NCBI GenBank assembly: GCA_036260415.1
Contig: DASZZX010000332.1
Span: 1 to 13,918, forward strand
Origin: DASZZX01 sp036260415
GTDB lineage: Bacteria; Actinomycetota; Nitriliruptoria; Nitriliruptorales; JAHWKO01
DNA length: 13,918 nt
Direction: 5' to 3'
The notes under the pieces were generated by a model that saw nothing but the letters and a program-made list of their open reading frames with translations, ran no database searches and was not told where the DNA came from. Both the position numbers and the translations under genes were made by a program. This document shows positions 5,706 through 11,587 of the stretch, piece after piece; position 1 is the stretch's first letter, and each line of letters begins with the position of its first letter.

Positions 5706-6364
5706 GTCAACAGGGGGAAGCCGGCCGCGCCGTGCGGGCGTCGACCTGTGGCAGCCAGCACGAAGCCCACGTCCTCCTCCAGGTCGGACGGTCGTCCGCC
5801 AGCCAACCCCTCGAGCACCGCGCAAGTCACAACCAGCCCCTGTGGGGTCGCCACTTCCTCCAGCCCCAGGGCGGCGCGGAGGTCCAACCCGTGGACCGTG
5901 ACCTCCACGACCCGGCTGGTCAGGTAGTGGTCGAGGCGCATCGCGCCCACCGGCGACGGCAGCAGACGGCCGGGCACGGCGACGCGGGCCGCCTCGACCG
6001 CGCCGCGCCATGCGGTGCTGAACCGCTCTCGCAGCTCCTCCGGACGGGCGGCTGCCGCCTCCCGGCGGGAGCGCTCCGCGATCGCGGCCGGGTCCAGGTC
6101 ACGGGCGCGCCGCCAGTAGTCGAGCCACCCCACCTCCGCGGTCGCTGGAGGCGCCTCGGCCAGGTACGCGGCCACGCGGGCCGCTCCGCGCGCCAGGTGG
6201 GCAACCAGCTCCCCAAGGTTCCACTCGGGCAGTCGGGTGCGCCGGGCCTGCCACGGTCCGCGCACGTGGTCGAGGATCCGGTCGAGCGCGTGGCCCTCGG
6301 TGGTCAACGCTGCGAGGGACGCTGCCGGCTCCACCGGGCACGGCGCACCCGCATGCTTGCCCAC
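5702..6364 (-). CDS. Maleylpyruvate isomerase-like (MDMPI/DinB-type) metal-dependent protein
   Basis: This 220-residue protein fits the actinobacterial family with an MDMPI N-terminal DinB-like four-helix bundle and a small C-terminal domain. PEWNLGELVAHLARG around 46-60 supplies His56, and RVVEVTVHGLDLRAAL around 151-166 supplies Glu154 and His158, matching the zinc ligands His-Glu-His of mycothiol-dependent maleylpyruvate isomerase. The C-terminus (GFVLAATGRRP) is family-typical. Most relatives have no proven substrate; a mycothiol-dependent thiol-transfer or detoxification role is inferred. GTG at 6362-6364 is chosen because AGGAGG (6370-6375) lies 5 bases upstream. Divergent from ltaE. 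Confidence 0.85.
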   Translation of the reverse strand: MGKHAGAPCPVEPAASLAALTTEGHALDRILDHVRGPWQARRTRLPEWNLGELVAHLARGAARVAAYLAEAPPATAEVGWLDYWRRARDLDPAAIAERSRREAAAARPEELRERFSTAWRGAVEAARVAVPGRLLPSPVGAMRLDHYLTSRVVEVTVHGLDLRAALGLEEVATPQGLVVTCAVLEGLAGGRPSDLEEDVGFVLAATGRRPHGAAGFPLLT

Positions 6365-6433
6365 GGCTGCCTCCTGCTCGCCCGGCCACGGTAGCGGGCG
6401 TCTACGCTCGGTCGCCCGACCCGCGGAGCGACG
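6365..6433. promoter_or_regulatory. Divergent promoter region for the MDMPI gene and ltaE
   Basis: Minus strand: TACCGT -10 box (plus-strand ACGGTA at 6388-6393) and AGGAGG ribosome site at 6370-6375. Plus strand: TACGCT -10 box at 6403-6408 and GGAG at 6425-6428, 5 bases before the ltaE GTG. The two -10 boxes are only 9 bases apart, so each promoter would occupy the -35 zone of the other and they should compete. -35 boxes are not recognisable. Confidence 0.4.
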
Positions 6434-7465
6434 GTGCCCGAGCTGGTCGATCTGCGATCCGACACGGTGACGCGGCCGACCACCGGGATGCGGCGCGCGA
6501 TGGCGAGCGCCGAGGTGGGCGACGACGTGTTCGGGGAGGACCCGTCGGTCCGAGAGCTGGAGGAGCTCGCCGCCGGGCGCTTCGCCCGGGAGGCGGCCCT
6601 GTTCGTCCCGTCGGGCGTGATGGCCAACCAGCTGTGGCTGCGCGTGCTGGCCCGTCCCGGCACGGAGGTCGCCGTCGAGGCGGACGCCCACGTCGTGGAC
6701 TACGAGGACGGTGCGGGTGCGCTGCTGGCGGGGGTGCAGTTCAGGACGCTCCCGACCGACGACGGGTTGCTCGACGCCCAGCAGGTGGACGCGGCGATCC
6801 GCCCCGACGCCTACCACCTGACGCCGACCTCCTTGGTGGCGGTCGAGCAGACGCACAACCGGCGGGGCGGGACCGTCTACCCACTGGAGCGGCTGCGGGC
6901 GATCGCTGAGGTCACGCACCGGCGGGCCGTCAACCTGTACATGGACGGTGCCCGCCTGTTCAACGCTGCAGCGGCCTCCGGCGTCGAGCCGGCCGCTTAC
7001 GCCGCGCTCGTGGAGGGCCTGATGTTCTCGCTGTCGAAGGGTCTCGGCGCTCCGGTCGGGTCAGTCCTGGTCGGCGACGCTGCGGCGATCGACGAGGCGC
7101 GCCGGTGGCGGCGGCGCTACGGGGGCGCGATGCGCCAGTCGGGGATCATCGCGGCGGGAGGGACCTACGCGCTGCGCCACCACGTGGACCGGCTGCACGA
7201 GGACCACGCCAACGCACGTCTGATCGCCGGGATCCTGGCGGACGCCTGCCCGGACGCGGTCGATCTGGGGCAGGTCCAGACGAACATGGCGTACGTGCGC
7301 ACCGGCGGTCTCGACGCGGTGCAGGTGCAGGACGGGCTCGCCGCGGAGGGTGTGCTGGTGGTGGCCTTCGACGAGCGCACGCTGCGGTTGGTCACCCACC
7401 TCGACGTGGACGCGGTGGGCTGCCGCCGGGCGGGGGAGGCGCTCGCCCGCCACCTCGCCATCTGA
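6434..7465 (+). CDS. ltaE: Low-specificity L-threonine aldolase (PLP-dependent)
   Basis: The enzyme cleaves L-threonine or allo-threonine to glycine and acetaldehyde. The 343-residue length fits the family. Seen in order: DLRSDTVTRPT at 6-16, GDDVFGEDPSV at 29-39, the PSG turn at 59-61, HVVDYEDGAG from 86 (the cofactor-stacking His region), EQTHNRRGGTVYPL from 138, MDGARLFNAA with the PLP-binding Asp171, and LSKGLGAPVGS with the Schiff-base Lys202. The C-terminal domain ends ARHLAI. GTG 6434 is supported by GGAG 5 bases upstream and by the family start. The product may feed glycine and C1 metabolism; no pathway neighbour is present. Confidence 0.93.
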   Translation: MPELVDLRSDTVTRPTTGMRRAMASAEVGDDVFGEDPSVRELEELAAGRFAREAALFVPSGVMANQLWLRVLARPGTEVAVEADAHVVDYEDGAGALLAGVQFRTLPTDDGLLDAQQVDAAIRPDAYHLTPTSLVAVEQTHNRRGGTVYPLERLRAIAEVTHRRAVNLYMDGARLFNAAAASGVEPAAYAALVEGLMFSLSKGLGAPVGSVLVGDAAAIDEARRWRRRYGGAMRQSGIIAAGGTYALRHHVDRLHEDHANARLIAGILADACPDAVDLGQVQTNMAYVRTGGLDAVQVQDGLAAEGVLVVAFDERTLRLVTHLDVDAVGCRRAGEALARHLAI

Positions 7466-7471
7466 CGCTAC

Positions 7472-7510
7472 GTGCGATGGCGCACACGGACCGCGTCCGA
7501 GACGGACGCG
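7472..7510 (+). terminator. Two adjacent hairpins after ltaE
   Basis: GTGCG-ATGG-CGCAC (7472-7485) is followed by CGCGTCCG-AGA-CGGACGCG (7492-7510), an 8-bp perfect stem. They lie just after the ltaE stop and before the RaiA-like gene. The second is strong but has no T-run after it. A terminator is likely; an operator for the following gene is the alternative. Confidence 0.4.
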
Positions 7511-7539
7511 GGAACATCGCGCACGTCCCAGCAGCGGCG

Positions 7540-7574
7540 TACGGTGGAGGCGGAGGCCGATGGGAGGGGAGGCG
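7540..7574 (+). promoter_or_regulatory. Putative -10 box and strong ribosome site for the RaiA-like gene
   Basis: TACGGT at 7540-7545 resembles a -10 box. GGGAGGGGAGG directly before the ATG at 7576 is one of the strongest ribosome-binding sites in the window, implying high expression. No convincing -35 box. Confidence 0.3.
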
Positions 7575-7575
7575 T

Positions 7576-7920
7576 ATGGCCAACATCCGCGATGGCGACG
7601 GGGCATCCATCCAGCAGCTGCGGCTCGGGGCCGGGTTCGCCGAGTCGGAGCGCGACGAGATCCTGGGCCGGCTGCGCAAGCTGGACCGGCGGCTGAAGCG
7701 CTTCGACGCCGACGCGGTCGACCTGGAGCTCTCCATCAAGGGGCGCGACTCCAACGAGCAACAGGTGGTTCTGGAGGCGCGGCTGCCCAAGATCGACCGG
7801 ATCGTGGTGACATCGCGCGAACCGGCGCTGAGGGACGCCATCGCAGACGTGCGTGACGACCTGTGGCGCAGGATCGACACGGCGGTCGAGAAGATGACCA
7901 TCGAGCGCCACCGCGCCTGA
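7576..7920 (+). CDS. RaiA/HPF-like (S30Ae-type) ribosome-associated protein
   Basis: The 114-residue protein has the layout of the short ribosome hibernation domain: an N-terminal leader with a helix ESERDEILGRLRKLDRRLKR, a beta-strand DAVDLELSIKGRD, a strand QQVVLEARLPKIDRIVVTS, then a long amphipathic helix ALRDAIADVRDDLWRRIDTA ending in basic residues. This follows the beta-alpha-beta-beta-beta-alpha order of the sigma-54 modulation/S30EA family, which binds the 30S decoding centre during stress. It lacks the C-terminal dimerisation domain of long HPF, so it would not dimerise 70S ribosomes by itself. The family assignment rests on pattern and length, not on a unique motif. Confidence 0.62.
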   Translation: MANIRDGDGASIQQLRLGAGFAESERDEILGRLRKLDRRLKRFDADAVDLELSIKGRDSNEQQVVLEARLPKIDRIVVTSREPALRDAIADVRDDLWRRIDTAVEKMTIERHRA

Positions 7921-7950
7921 ACCGGGCGGCGGCCCCCGGGCGACGAGGGA

Positions 7951-8060
7951 ACTCGGATCGTGCCTGCTTCCGCCAGGCACTCGGATCGTGCGTGCGTTCG
8001 CCAGTAACCCTGTCCGTGCGTCGTGCCGCCGGGATGTCAGCGGAAGGACGCACGATCGTG
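7951..8060. repeat. Diverged copy of the family A hairpin repeat
   Basis: ACTCGGATCGTGC occurs at 7951 and again at 7979, a 28-base period with the motif CGCCAG in both. The arm GATCGTGCGT (7984-7993) is complementary to ACGCACGATC (8048-8057), and the closing GGACGCACGAT matches the right arm of the copies at 156-295. The loop is longer (54 bases) and different in sequence. It lies in the 152-base gap between the convergent RaiA-like gene and aroF; nothing else is seen there. Confidence 0.75.
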
Positions 8061-8072
8061 TGAGGGAGGCGC

Positions 8073-9134
8073 CTAGGCGCGGCCCCAGGCACCGGCCGTC
8101 GGCTGATCGGCCTGCGGGCGCGCCAGCTCACGATCCGCCGCCGTGCTGAAGCGCAGCACGTCCTGACGCAGGCGGATCAGGTCCTCTCGGACCAGCGCCT
8201 GCGGCCCGTCGCACAGCGCGACCTCGGGCCGGGGGTGGACGTCCACGATGACCCCGTCCGCGCCGGCGGCGATCGCGGCCCGTGCCAGGGGCAGCACGAG
8301 ATCGCGCTTCCCGCCGGAGTGGGACGGATCCACGATCACCGGCAGGTGAGTCAGCGACTGCGCAACCGGGACGGCCGACACGTCCAGCGTGTTGCGGGTC
8401 GCGGTCTCGAACGTGCGGATGCCACGCTCGCACAGGACGATCTGGAGGTTGCCGGTGTGCGCGATGTACTCCGCGGCCATGATCCACTCGTCGATCGTCG
8501 CGGTCATGCCCCGCTTGAGCAGCACCGGCCGGCGCGCCAGCCCGACCTCCTTGAGCAGCTGGAAGTTCTGCATGTTGCGCGTGCCGATCTGCAGCATGTC
8601 GGCCCGCTCGGCGACCAGGCCCACGTCCGCGGGCGTGACGACCTCGGTGACCACGGGGAGCCCGAGGTCGCGGCCGATCTCGGCGAGGATGTCCAGACCG
8701 CGCTCGCCCAGCCCCTGGAAGGCATACGGCGAGGTGCGTGGCTTGAAGGCACCGCCCCGCAGGATCGCGGCCCCCGCGTCCTTCGCCATCGTCGCGGCGG
8801 CGCGGGCCTGCTCCTCGGTCTCGATGGCGCAGGGCCCGGCGATGAGCGTGAAGGTGTCACGCCCGATCGGGACGTCACCCACCATCACGGTGGACGGCCG
8901 AGGGTGGGTCTCGATGCTCACCAGCTTGTACGGCTTGGAGACCCGGATGACGTCTTCCACCCCCGGGAAGGCGTGCAGTGGCATCTCGGCGAACTGGCTG
9001 AGGTCGCCGACCAGGCCGACGATCGTCTGGTGTTTGCCGTGACTGACGAACGCCTCGCCGCCGACCTCCGCCACCGCGTCGACGACCTTGGCGATGTCCT
9101 CCTCGGTCGCGTTCGGCCGCATCACGACGACCAT
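8073..9134 (-). CDS. aroF: 3-deoxy-7-phosphoheptulonate (DAHP) synthase, type I beta
   Basis: First enzyme of the shikimate pathway, condensing phosphoenolpyruvate and erythrose 4-phosphate. ATG 9134 follows AAGGAGG by 5 bases and gives 353 residues. Residues 1-70 form the ferredoxin-like regulatory domain typical of the Thermotoga-type enzyme, known there to bind Tyr; the barrel follows with GPCAIE (Cys102), RGGAFKPRTSPYAFQG, QIGTRNMQN, PVLLKRG, VIVDPSHSGGKRD (His272) and ALCDGPQ (Asp309). Numbering appears to match the T. maritima enzyme, where ligands are Cys102, His272, Glu298 and Asp309; here position 298 (VDVHP) is Asp instead of Glu. Expression is probably controlled by the leader described upstream, activity by the N-terminal domain. 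Confidence 0.95.
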   Translation of the reverse strand: MVVVMRPNATEEDIAKVVDAVAEVGGEAFVSHGKHQTIVGLVGDLSQFAEMPLHAFPGVEDVIRVSKPYKLVSIETHPRPSTVMVGDVPIGRDTFTLIAGPCAIETEEQARAAATMAKDAGAAILRGGAFKPRTSPYAFQGLGERGLDILAEIGRDLGLPVVTEVVTPADVGLVAERADMLQIGTRNMQNFQLLKEVGLARRPVLLKRGMTATIDEWIMAAEYIAHTGNLQIVLCERGIRTFETATRNTLDVSAVPVAQSLTHLPVIVDPSHSGGKRDLVLPLARAAIAAGADGVIVDVHPRPEVALCDGPQALVREDLIRLRQDVLRFSTAADRELARPQADQPTAGAWGRA

Positions 9135-9228
9135 CGTGTCCTCCTTCGTCCCACTGCCGGCTCCCCGGCCGCCGCCGTCCACACCGCCTCCCGGTCGCAG
9201 CCGGAACTCCACTGTCGTCGCAACACGA

Positions 9229-9254
9229 GAGCCCCGGGGTCGGCCCCGGGGCTC
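9229..9254 (-). promoter_or_regulatory. Attenuator-like 11-bp hairpin upstream of aroF
   Basis: On the minus strand GAGCCCCGGGG (9254-9244), a 4-base loop and CCCCGGGGCTC (9239-9229) form a perfect 11-bp stem. It begins 17 bases after the stop of the leader ORF and ends 94 bases before the aroF ATG. CGGGGC inside the leader ORF (9295-9290) can pair with GCCCCG in the 5' arm, giving a competing structure. No strong T-run follows the stem, so it may act on transcription with help of Rho, or act otherwise. Confidence 0.55.
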
Positions 9255-9271
9255 GTGATCCGCGCCGGACG

Positions 9272-9337
9272 TCAGCGTCCTCGGACCCGGCCCCGTGGGC
9301 CGAAGCCGTCGAAGCTCCACGTCGCGGCGATGCGCAC
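9272..9337 (-). CDS. Putative aroF leader peptide with Trp and Phe codons
   Basis: A 21-residue ORF starts at GTG 9335-9337 and stops at TGA 9272-9274. Its middle is TWSFDGFGPRG: Trp at codon 7, Phe at codons 9 and 12, followed by an Arg/Gly-rich end. The GTG is 6 bases downstream of a TACGCT -10 box, so the transcript likely begins at the start codon and is translated without a ribosome site. Established knowledge: actinobacterial aromatic amino acid genes often have such leaders, and I recall one reported for aroF in Corynebacterium. Ribosome stalling at Trp would leave the CGGGGC segment free; stalling at the second Phe would cover it. The mechanism is inferred. Confidence 0.6.
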   Translation of the reverse strand: MRIAATWSFDGFGPRGRVRGR

Positions 9338-9343
9338 GAGCGG

Positions 9344-9373
9344 AGCGTAACGACCAGGGGGTGTGCGCGCCAA
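9344..9373 (-). promoter_or_regulatory. Sigma-A-like promoter of the aroF leader
   Basis: Minus strand: -35 TTGGCG (plus coordinates 9368-9373), 18-base spacer, -10 TACGCT (9344-9349). Predicted start falls on the leader GTG at 9337, giving a leaderless transcript. This is the best promoter match in the window. Confidence 0.6.
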
Positions 9374-9402
9374 CCGCACGCCGACCGGCCGGCGCGCGTC
9401 GC

Positions 9403-9435
9403 TACCCTCGGGGTCGGACGAGGGCTGCCAGGAGG
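9403..9435 (+). promoter_or_regulatory. Putative -10 box and ribosome site for the zinc-ribbon gene
   Basis: TACCCT at 9403-9408 resembles a -10 box on the plus strand, divergent from the aroF leader promoter. GGAGG at 9431-9435 sits 4 bases before an ATG at 9440 that opens a 21-residue ORF rather than the main frame. Confidence 0.3.
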
Positions 9436-9439
9436 TGCC

Positions 9440-9505
9440 ATGACGGTCGGCTGCCGTCGTGTCCGAGGTCGACCGTGCACCGGTCGCTGCGGGGGCGGCG
9501 GGTGA
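9440..9505 (+). CDS. Short upstream ORF coupled to the zinc-ribbon gene
   Basis: ATG 9440 has the ribosome site GGAGG 4 bases upstream and opens a 21-residue frame with Cys at 5, 13 and 17 (MTVGCRRVRGRPCTGRCG) ending in a Gly run and TGA at 9503-9505. The stop overlaps the ATG of the zinc-ribbon gene (TGATG). It may be a real upstream ORF that couples translation, or the true start of the next protein separated by a one-base error. Peptide function unknown. Confidence 0.35.
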   Translation: MTVGCRRVRGRPCTGRCGGGG

Positions 9506-10524
9506 TGTGCCCCGCCTGTGGGGCCCGGGTCGAGGCGGACGACCGCTACTGCACGTCATGCGGCCGCCCGCTGCGGGGGGCGGGAGGGTCCGTCACCGAC
9601 GCCGACCGCGACGAGCTGGCGCGGTCGGCCCCGGCCGTCCCCGCCGCGTGGGAGGCAGCGGACCGCCCCGACCGTGACCGCGGCGCGGCGGCGGCGGGCG
9701 GGACCACGCCGATCGGCGCCGCCACCACCCGGATGCCGGCCCTGCCGCCGGACGGGCCGGACCTGCGCCGCTGCCCCCTATGCGGGGCGGCCAACAGCCC
9801 GAGACGGGCGTTGTGCGGGCGCTGCGGCGCCGACCTCGACAGCGGCCAGGCACCGCCCACGGTCGGGGCGTCCGCCGACGCGGAGCCCGAGGGCGTCGTC
9901 GGGATGCGCGAGCGGCGCAGATGGCTGCCGTGGGTCGTTGTGCTGGTCGCCGCCGCGGTGATCGGGACGCTGATCGGTGCGCTCGTCTACATCCGCTTCG
10001 GTCTGATGGCCGGCGAGGCCGCCACGCCCGTGTTCGACCCCGCCGTCTACCCGGAGGAGCCCGCGCCGCTGGCCGTGTCCGATGCCACGGCGAGCTCGAC
10101 CAAGGTGGAAGGCGACGTGCCGCGCGATGCCGATCTCGCCGTCGACGGCGATCCGGCGACCGCGTGGGCCGAGGGCGCGCCCGGTCCGGGGGAAGGTGCG
10201 TCCCTGCACCTGCGGTTGGCGCGACGGTCGTGGGTGGAGGCGGTCGTGGTGCGCAACGGTGACCAGCGCGACGACGCGACGTTCTCGGCGAGCGCCAGAG
10301 CCTCGAAGGTGCTGTCGTCCTTCGACGGCCGGCCAGCGTTCGAGATCACACTGACCGACGTGAGCGGTGAGCAGCTCGTGCGACTGCCGGAGCCGCAACT
10401 GGCCTCGCTGGTGTCGCTGCAGGTCCTGCAGGCCGTCCCCGACGGCGGTTCGGACGAGCTGGCGATCAGCGAGGTGGTCCTGACCGGCTGGGCGGCGCGC
10501 GGCGCCGACCGCGACCCCGCCTGA
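9505..10524 (+). CDS. Double zinc-ribbon, single-pass membrane protein with discoidin-like domain
   Basis: The 339-residue protein starts MCPACG with Cys2, Cys5, Cys16 and Cys19 forming one zinc ribbon; a second ribbon has Cys90, Cys93, Cys104 and Cys107, after a linker rich in Ala, Pro and Asp. One transmembrane helix (about 141-163, LPWVVVLVAAAVIGTLIGAL) is preceded by RERRR, so the ribbons should face the cytoplasm. The outside part, from about 190, begins DATASSTKVEGDVPRDADLA and continues AVDGDPATAW, the pattern of a discoidin/NADase-type glycan-binding beta sandwich. No enzyme motif. Similar architectures are common in actinobacteria without known function. ATG 9505 is coupled to the short ORF; GTG 9474 in the same frame is an alternative. 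The last 59 bases overlap the convergent transporter gene. Confidence 0.82.
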   Translation: MCPACGARVEADDRYCTSCGRPLRGAGGSVTDADRDELARSAPAVPAAWEAADRPDRDRGAAAAGGTTPIGAATTRMPALPPDGPDLRRCPLCGAANSPRRALCGRCGADLDSGQAPPTVGASADAEPEGVVGMRERRRWLPWVVVLVAAAVIGTLIGALVYIRFGLMAGEAATPVFDPAVYPEEPAPLAVSDATASSTKVEGDVPRDADLAVDGDPATAWAEGAPGPGEGASLHLRLARRSWVEAVVVRNGDQRDDATFSASARASKVLSSFDGRPAFEITLTDVSGEQLVRLPEPQLASLVSLQVLQAVPDGGSDELAISEVVLTGWAARGADRDPA

Positions 10525-11530
10525 CGCGGGGGACCTCGGACAGCGACCGCCTGCGGGTCCCGTCCCCCTTGTTCGGGGCGGGCGACCGCCCGGATCCCTC
10601 GGCGGTGCCCAGCGCCGCGGTCTCTTCGGCCGCGAGCGCGTCGGGCGCCTCACCCCCGCGGAGCTCCGACCACAGCATGCCGACGAGGATCAGCGCCGCC
10701 CCGGCGGCCTCCCGGGCCCCGAACGTGGCCGCCGACAGCCCGCGGATGCCGGCGGCGGCCAGCAGCGGGACGCCCAGCCACGCCGTGAGCCACGCGAACA
10801 CCGGTTCCAGCGTGAACACGACCGCCGTGCGGGTCGGTGACAGCACCCGCTGGGCCGCGGTCTGCGCGAAGAACGCCAGCGCCGTGGCGAACACCGCGGT
10901 GAACCCGATCGCGGCCCAGACGTAGGGCGATCCGGTCCACCACGCGGACGCCGCCCCGATCGCGGCGTCACGCACGGTTCCTCCCGTCGCGTGCAGCAGC
11001 GCCGCGGTCGCCAGCTGCACGGTCGCCAGGGCGCCGACCGGATGCGCGCTGGACCAGGCACCCAACCCGATCAGGTGCAGCACGAATGCCACGGCGCAGC
11101 CGAGCACGAGCAGGTCCCCGGCCGCCGGCACCAGGCTGCCATGGAGGGTGAGCAGCCCCAGGCCGACGGCAGCCATGACCGCGCCGGTCACGGCCGGACC
11201 TGCGGGCACCTGGCGCAGGATCGGGGCCTGCAGGAGCGGCGTGATCACGACCACCATCCCGGTGATGAACGCCGCCTTCGGTGCGGTGGTGAGCGTCAAC
11301 CCGAAGGTCTGCAGCGCGTAGCCCGCCCACAGCGCCGTCCCGAGCAGGACACCGCGACGCAGTCCACGCCGTCCCAGGTGCGGCAACTGACCGCGCACCG
11401 CCACCCCGAGGGTGGTCGCGGCGATCGCGAACCGCCAGGCGTTGAACGGAAACACCGCGAGGCGCTCCACCGCCTCCTGCACGACCACGAACGTCGCGCC
11501 CCACACGAACGTGACCGCGACCAGCGCCAC
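10466..11530 (-). CDS. DMT superfamily (EamA-like) transporter
   Basis: The 354-residue protein has about ten hydrophobic segments in two EamA halves: first half begins FVWGATFVVVQEAVERL and contains ALQTFGLTLTTAPKAAFITG; second half contains FFAQTAAQRVLSPTRTAVVF and LEPVFAWLTAWL, all family-typical. EamA proteins move metabolites or amino acids across the membrane, with substrates mostly unknown. GTG 11528-11530 is the first usable start after the kinase stop, 57 bases downstream of it, with GGTGG close upstream; the two genes may share a transcript. A polar, Arg-rich tail of about 60 residues after the last helix (LWSELRGGEAPD onward) is unusual and runs 59 bases into the convergent zinc-ribbon gene. 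Confidence 0.88.
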   Translation of the reverse strand: MALVAVTFVWGATFVVVQEAVERLAVFPFNAWRFAIAATTLGVAVRGQLPHLGRRGLRRGVLLGTALWAGYALQTFGLTLTTAPKAAFITGMVVVITPLLQAPILRQVPAGPAVTGAVMAAVGLGLLTLHGSLVPAAGDLLVLGCAVAFVLHLIGLGAWSSAHPVGALATVQLATAALLHATGGTVRDAAIGAASAWWTGSPYVWAAIGFTAVFATALAFFAQTAAQRVLSPTRTAVVFTLEPVFAWLTAWLGVPLLAAAGIRGLSAATFGAREAAGAALILVGMLWSELRGGEAPDALAAEETAALGTAEGSGRSPAPNKGDGTRRRSLSEVPRVRRGRGRRRAPPSRSGPPR

Positions 11531-11587
11531 GGTCCACCGGCCGGTCGGGGTCCCCGGCGACGGCCGGCTACCGGATGAAGGGATGGC

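Noticed and set aside
5493..6011. 172-codon minus-strand frame whose stop overlaps the DUF72 start
   Set aside because: It overlaps the MDMPI-like gene in another frame for half its length and is Gly/Arg-rich; only the overlap-free end is discussed as a possible broken gene.
7510..7545. Alternative-sigma-type promoter (GGGAAC with CGTAC) for the RaiA-like gene
   Set aside because: Spacing between the elements is about 22 bases, too long for the known ECF patterns.
10548..10598. GC-rich hairpins (such as CGGGCG-AC-CGCCCG) as a terminator between the zinc-ribbon and transporter genes
   Set aside because: The loop is too small for a stable hairpin as drawn and the segment is inside the transporter frame; no T-run on either strand.
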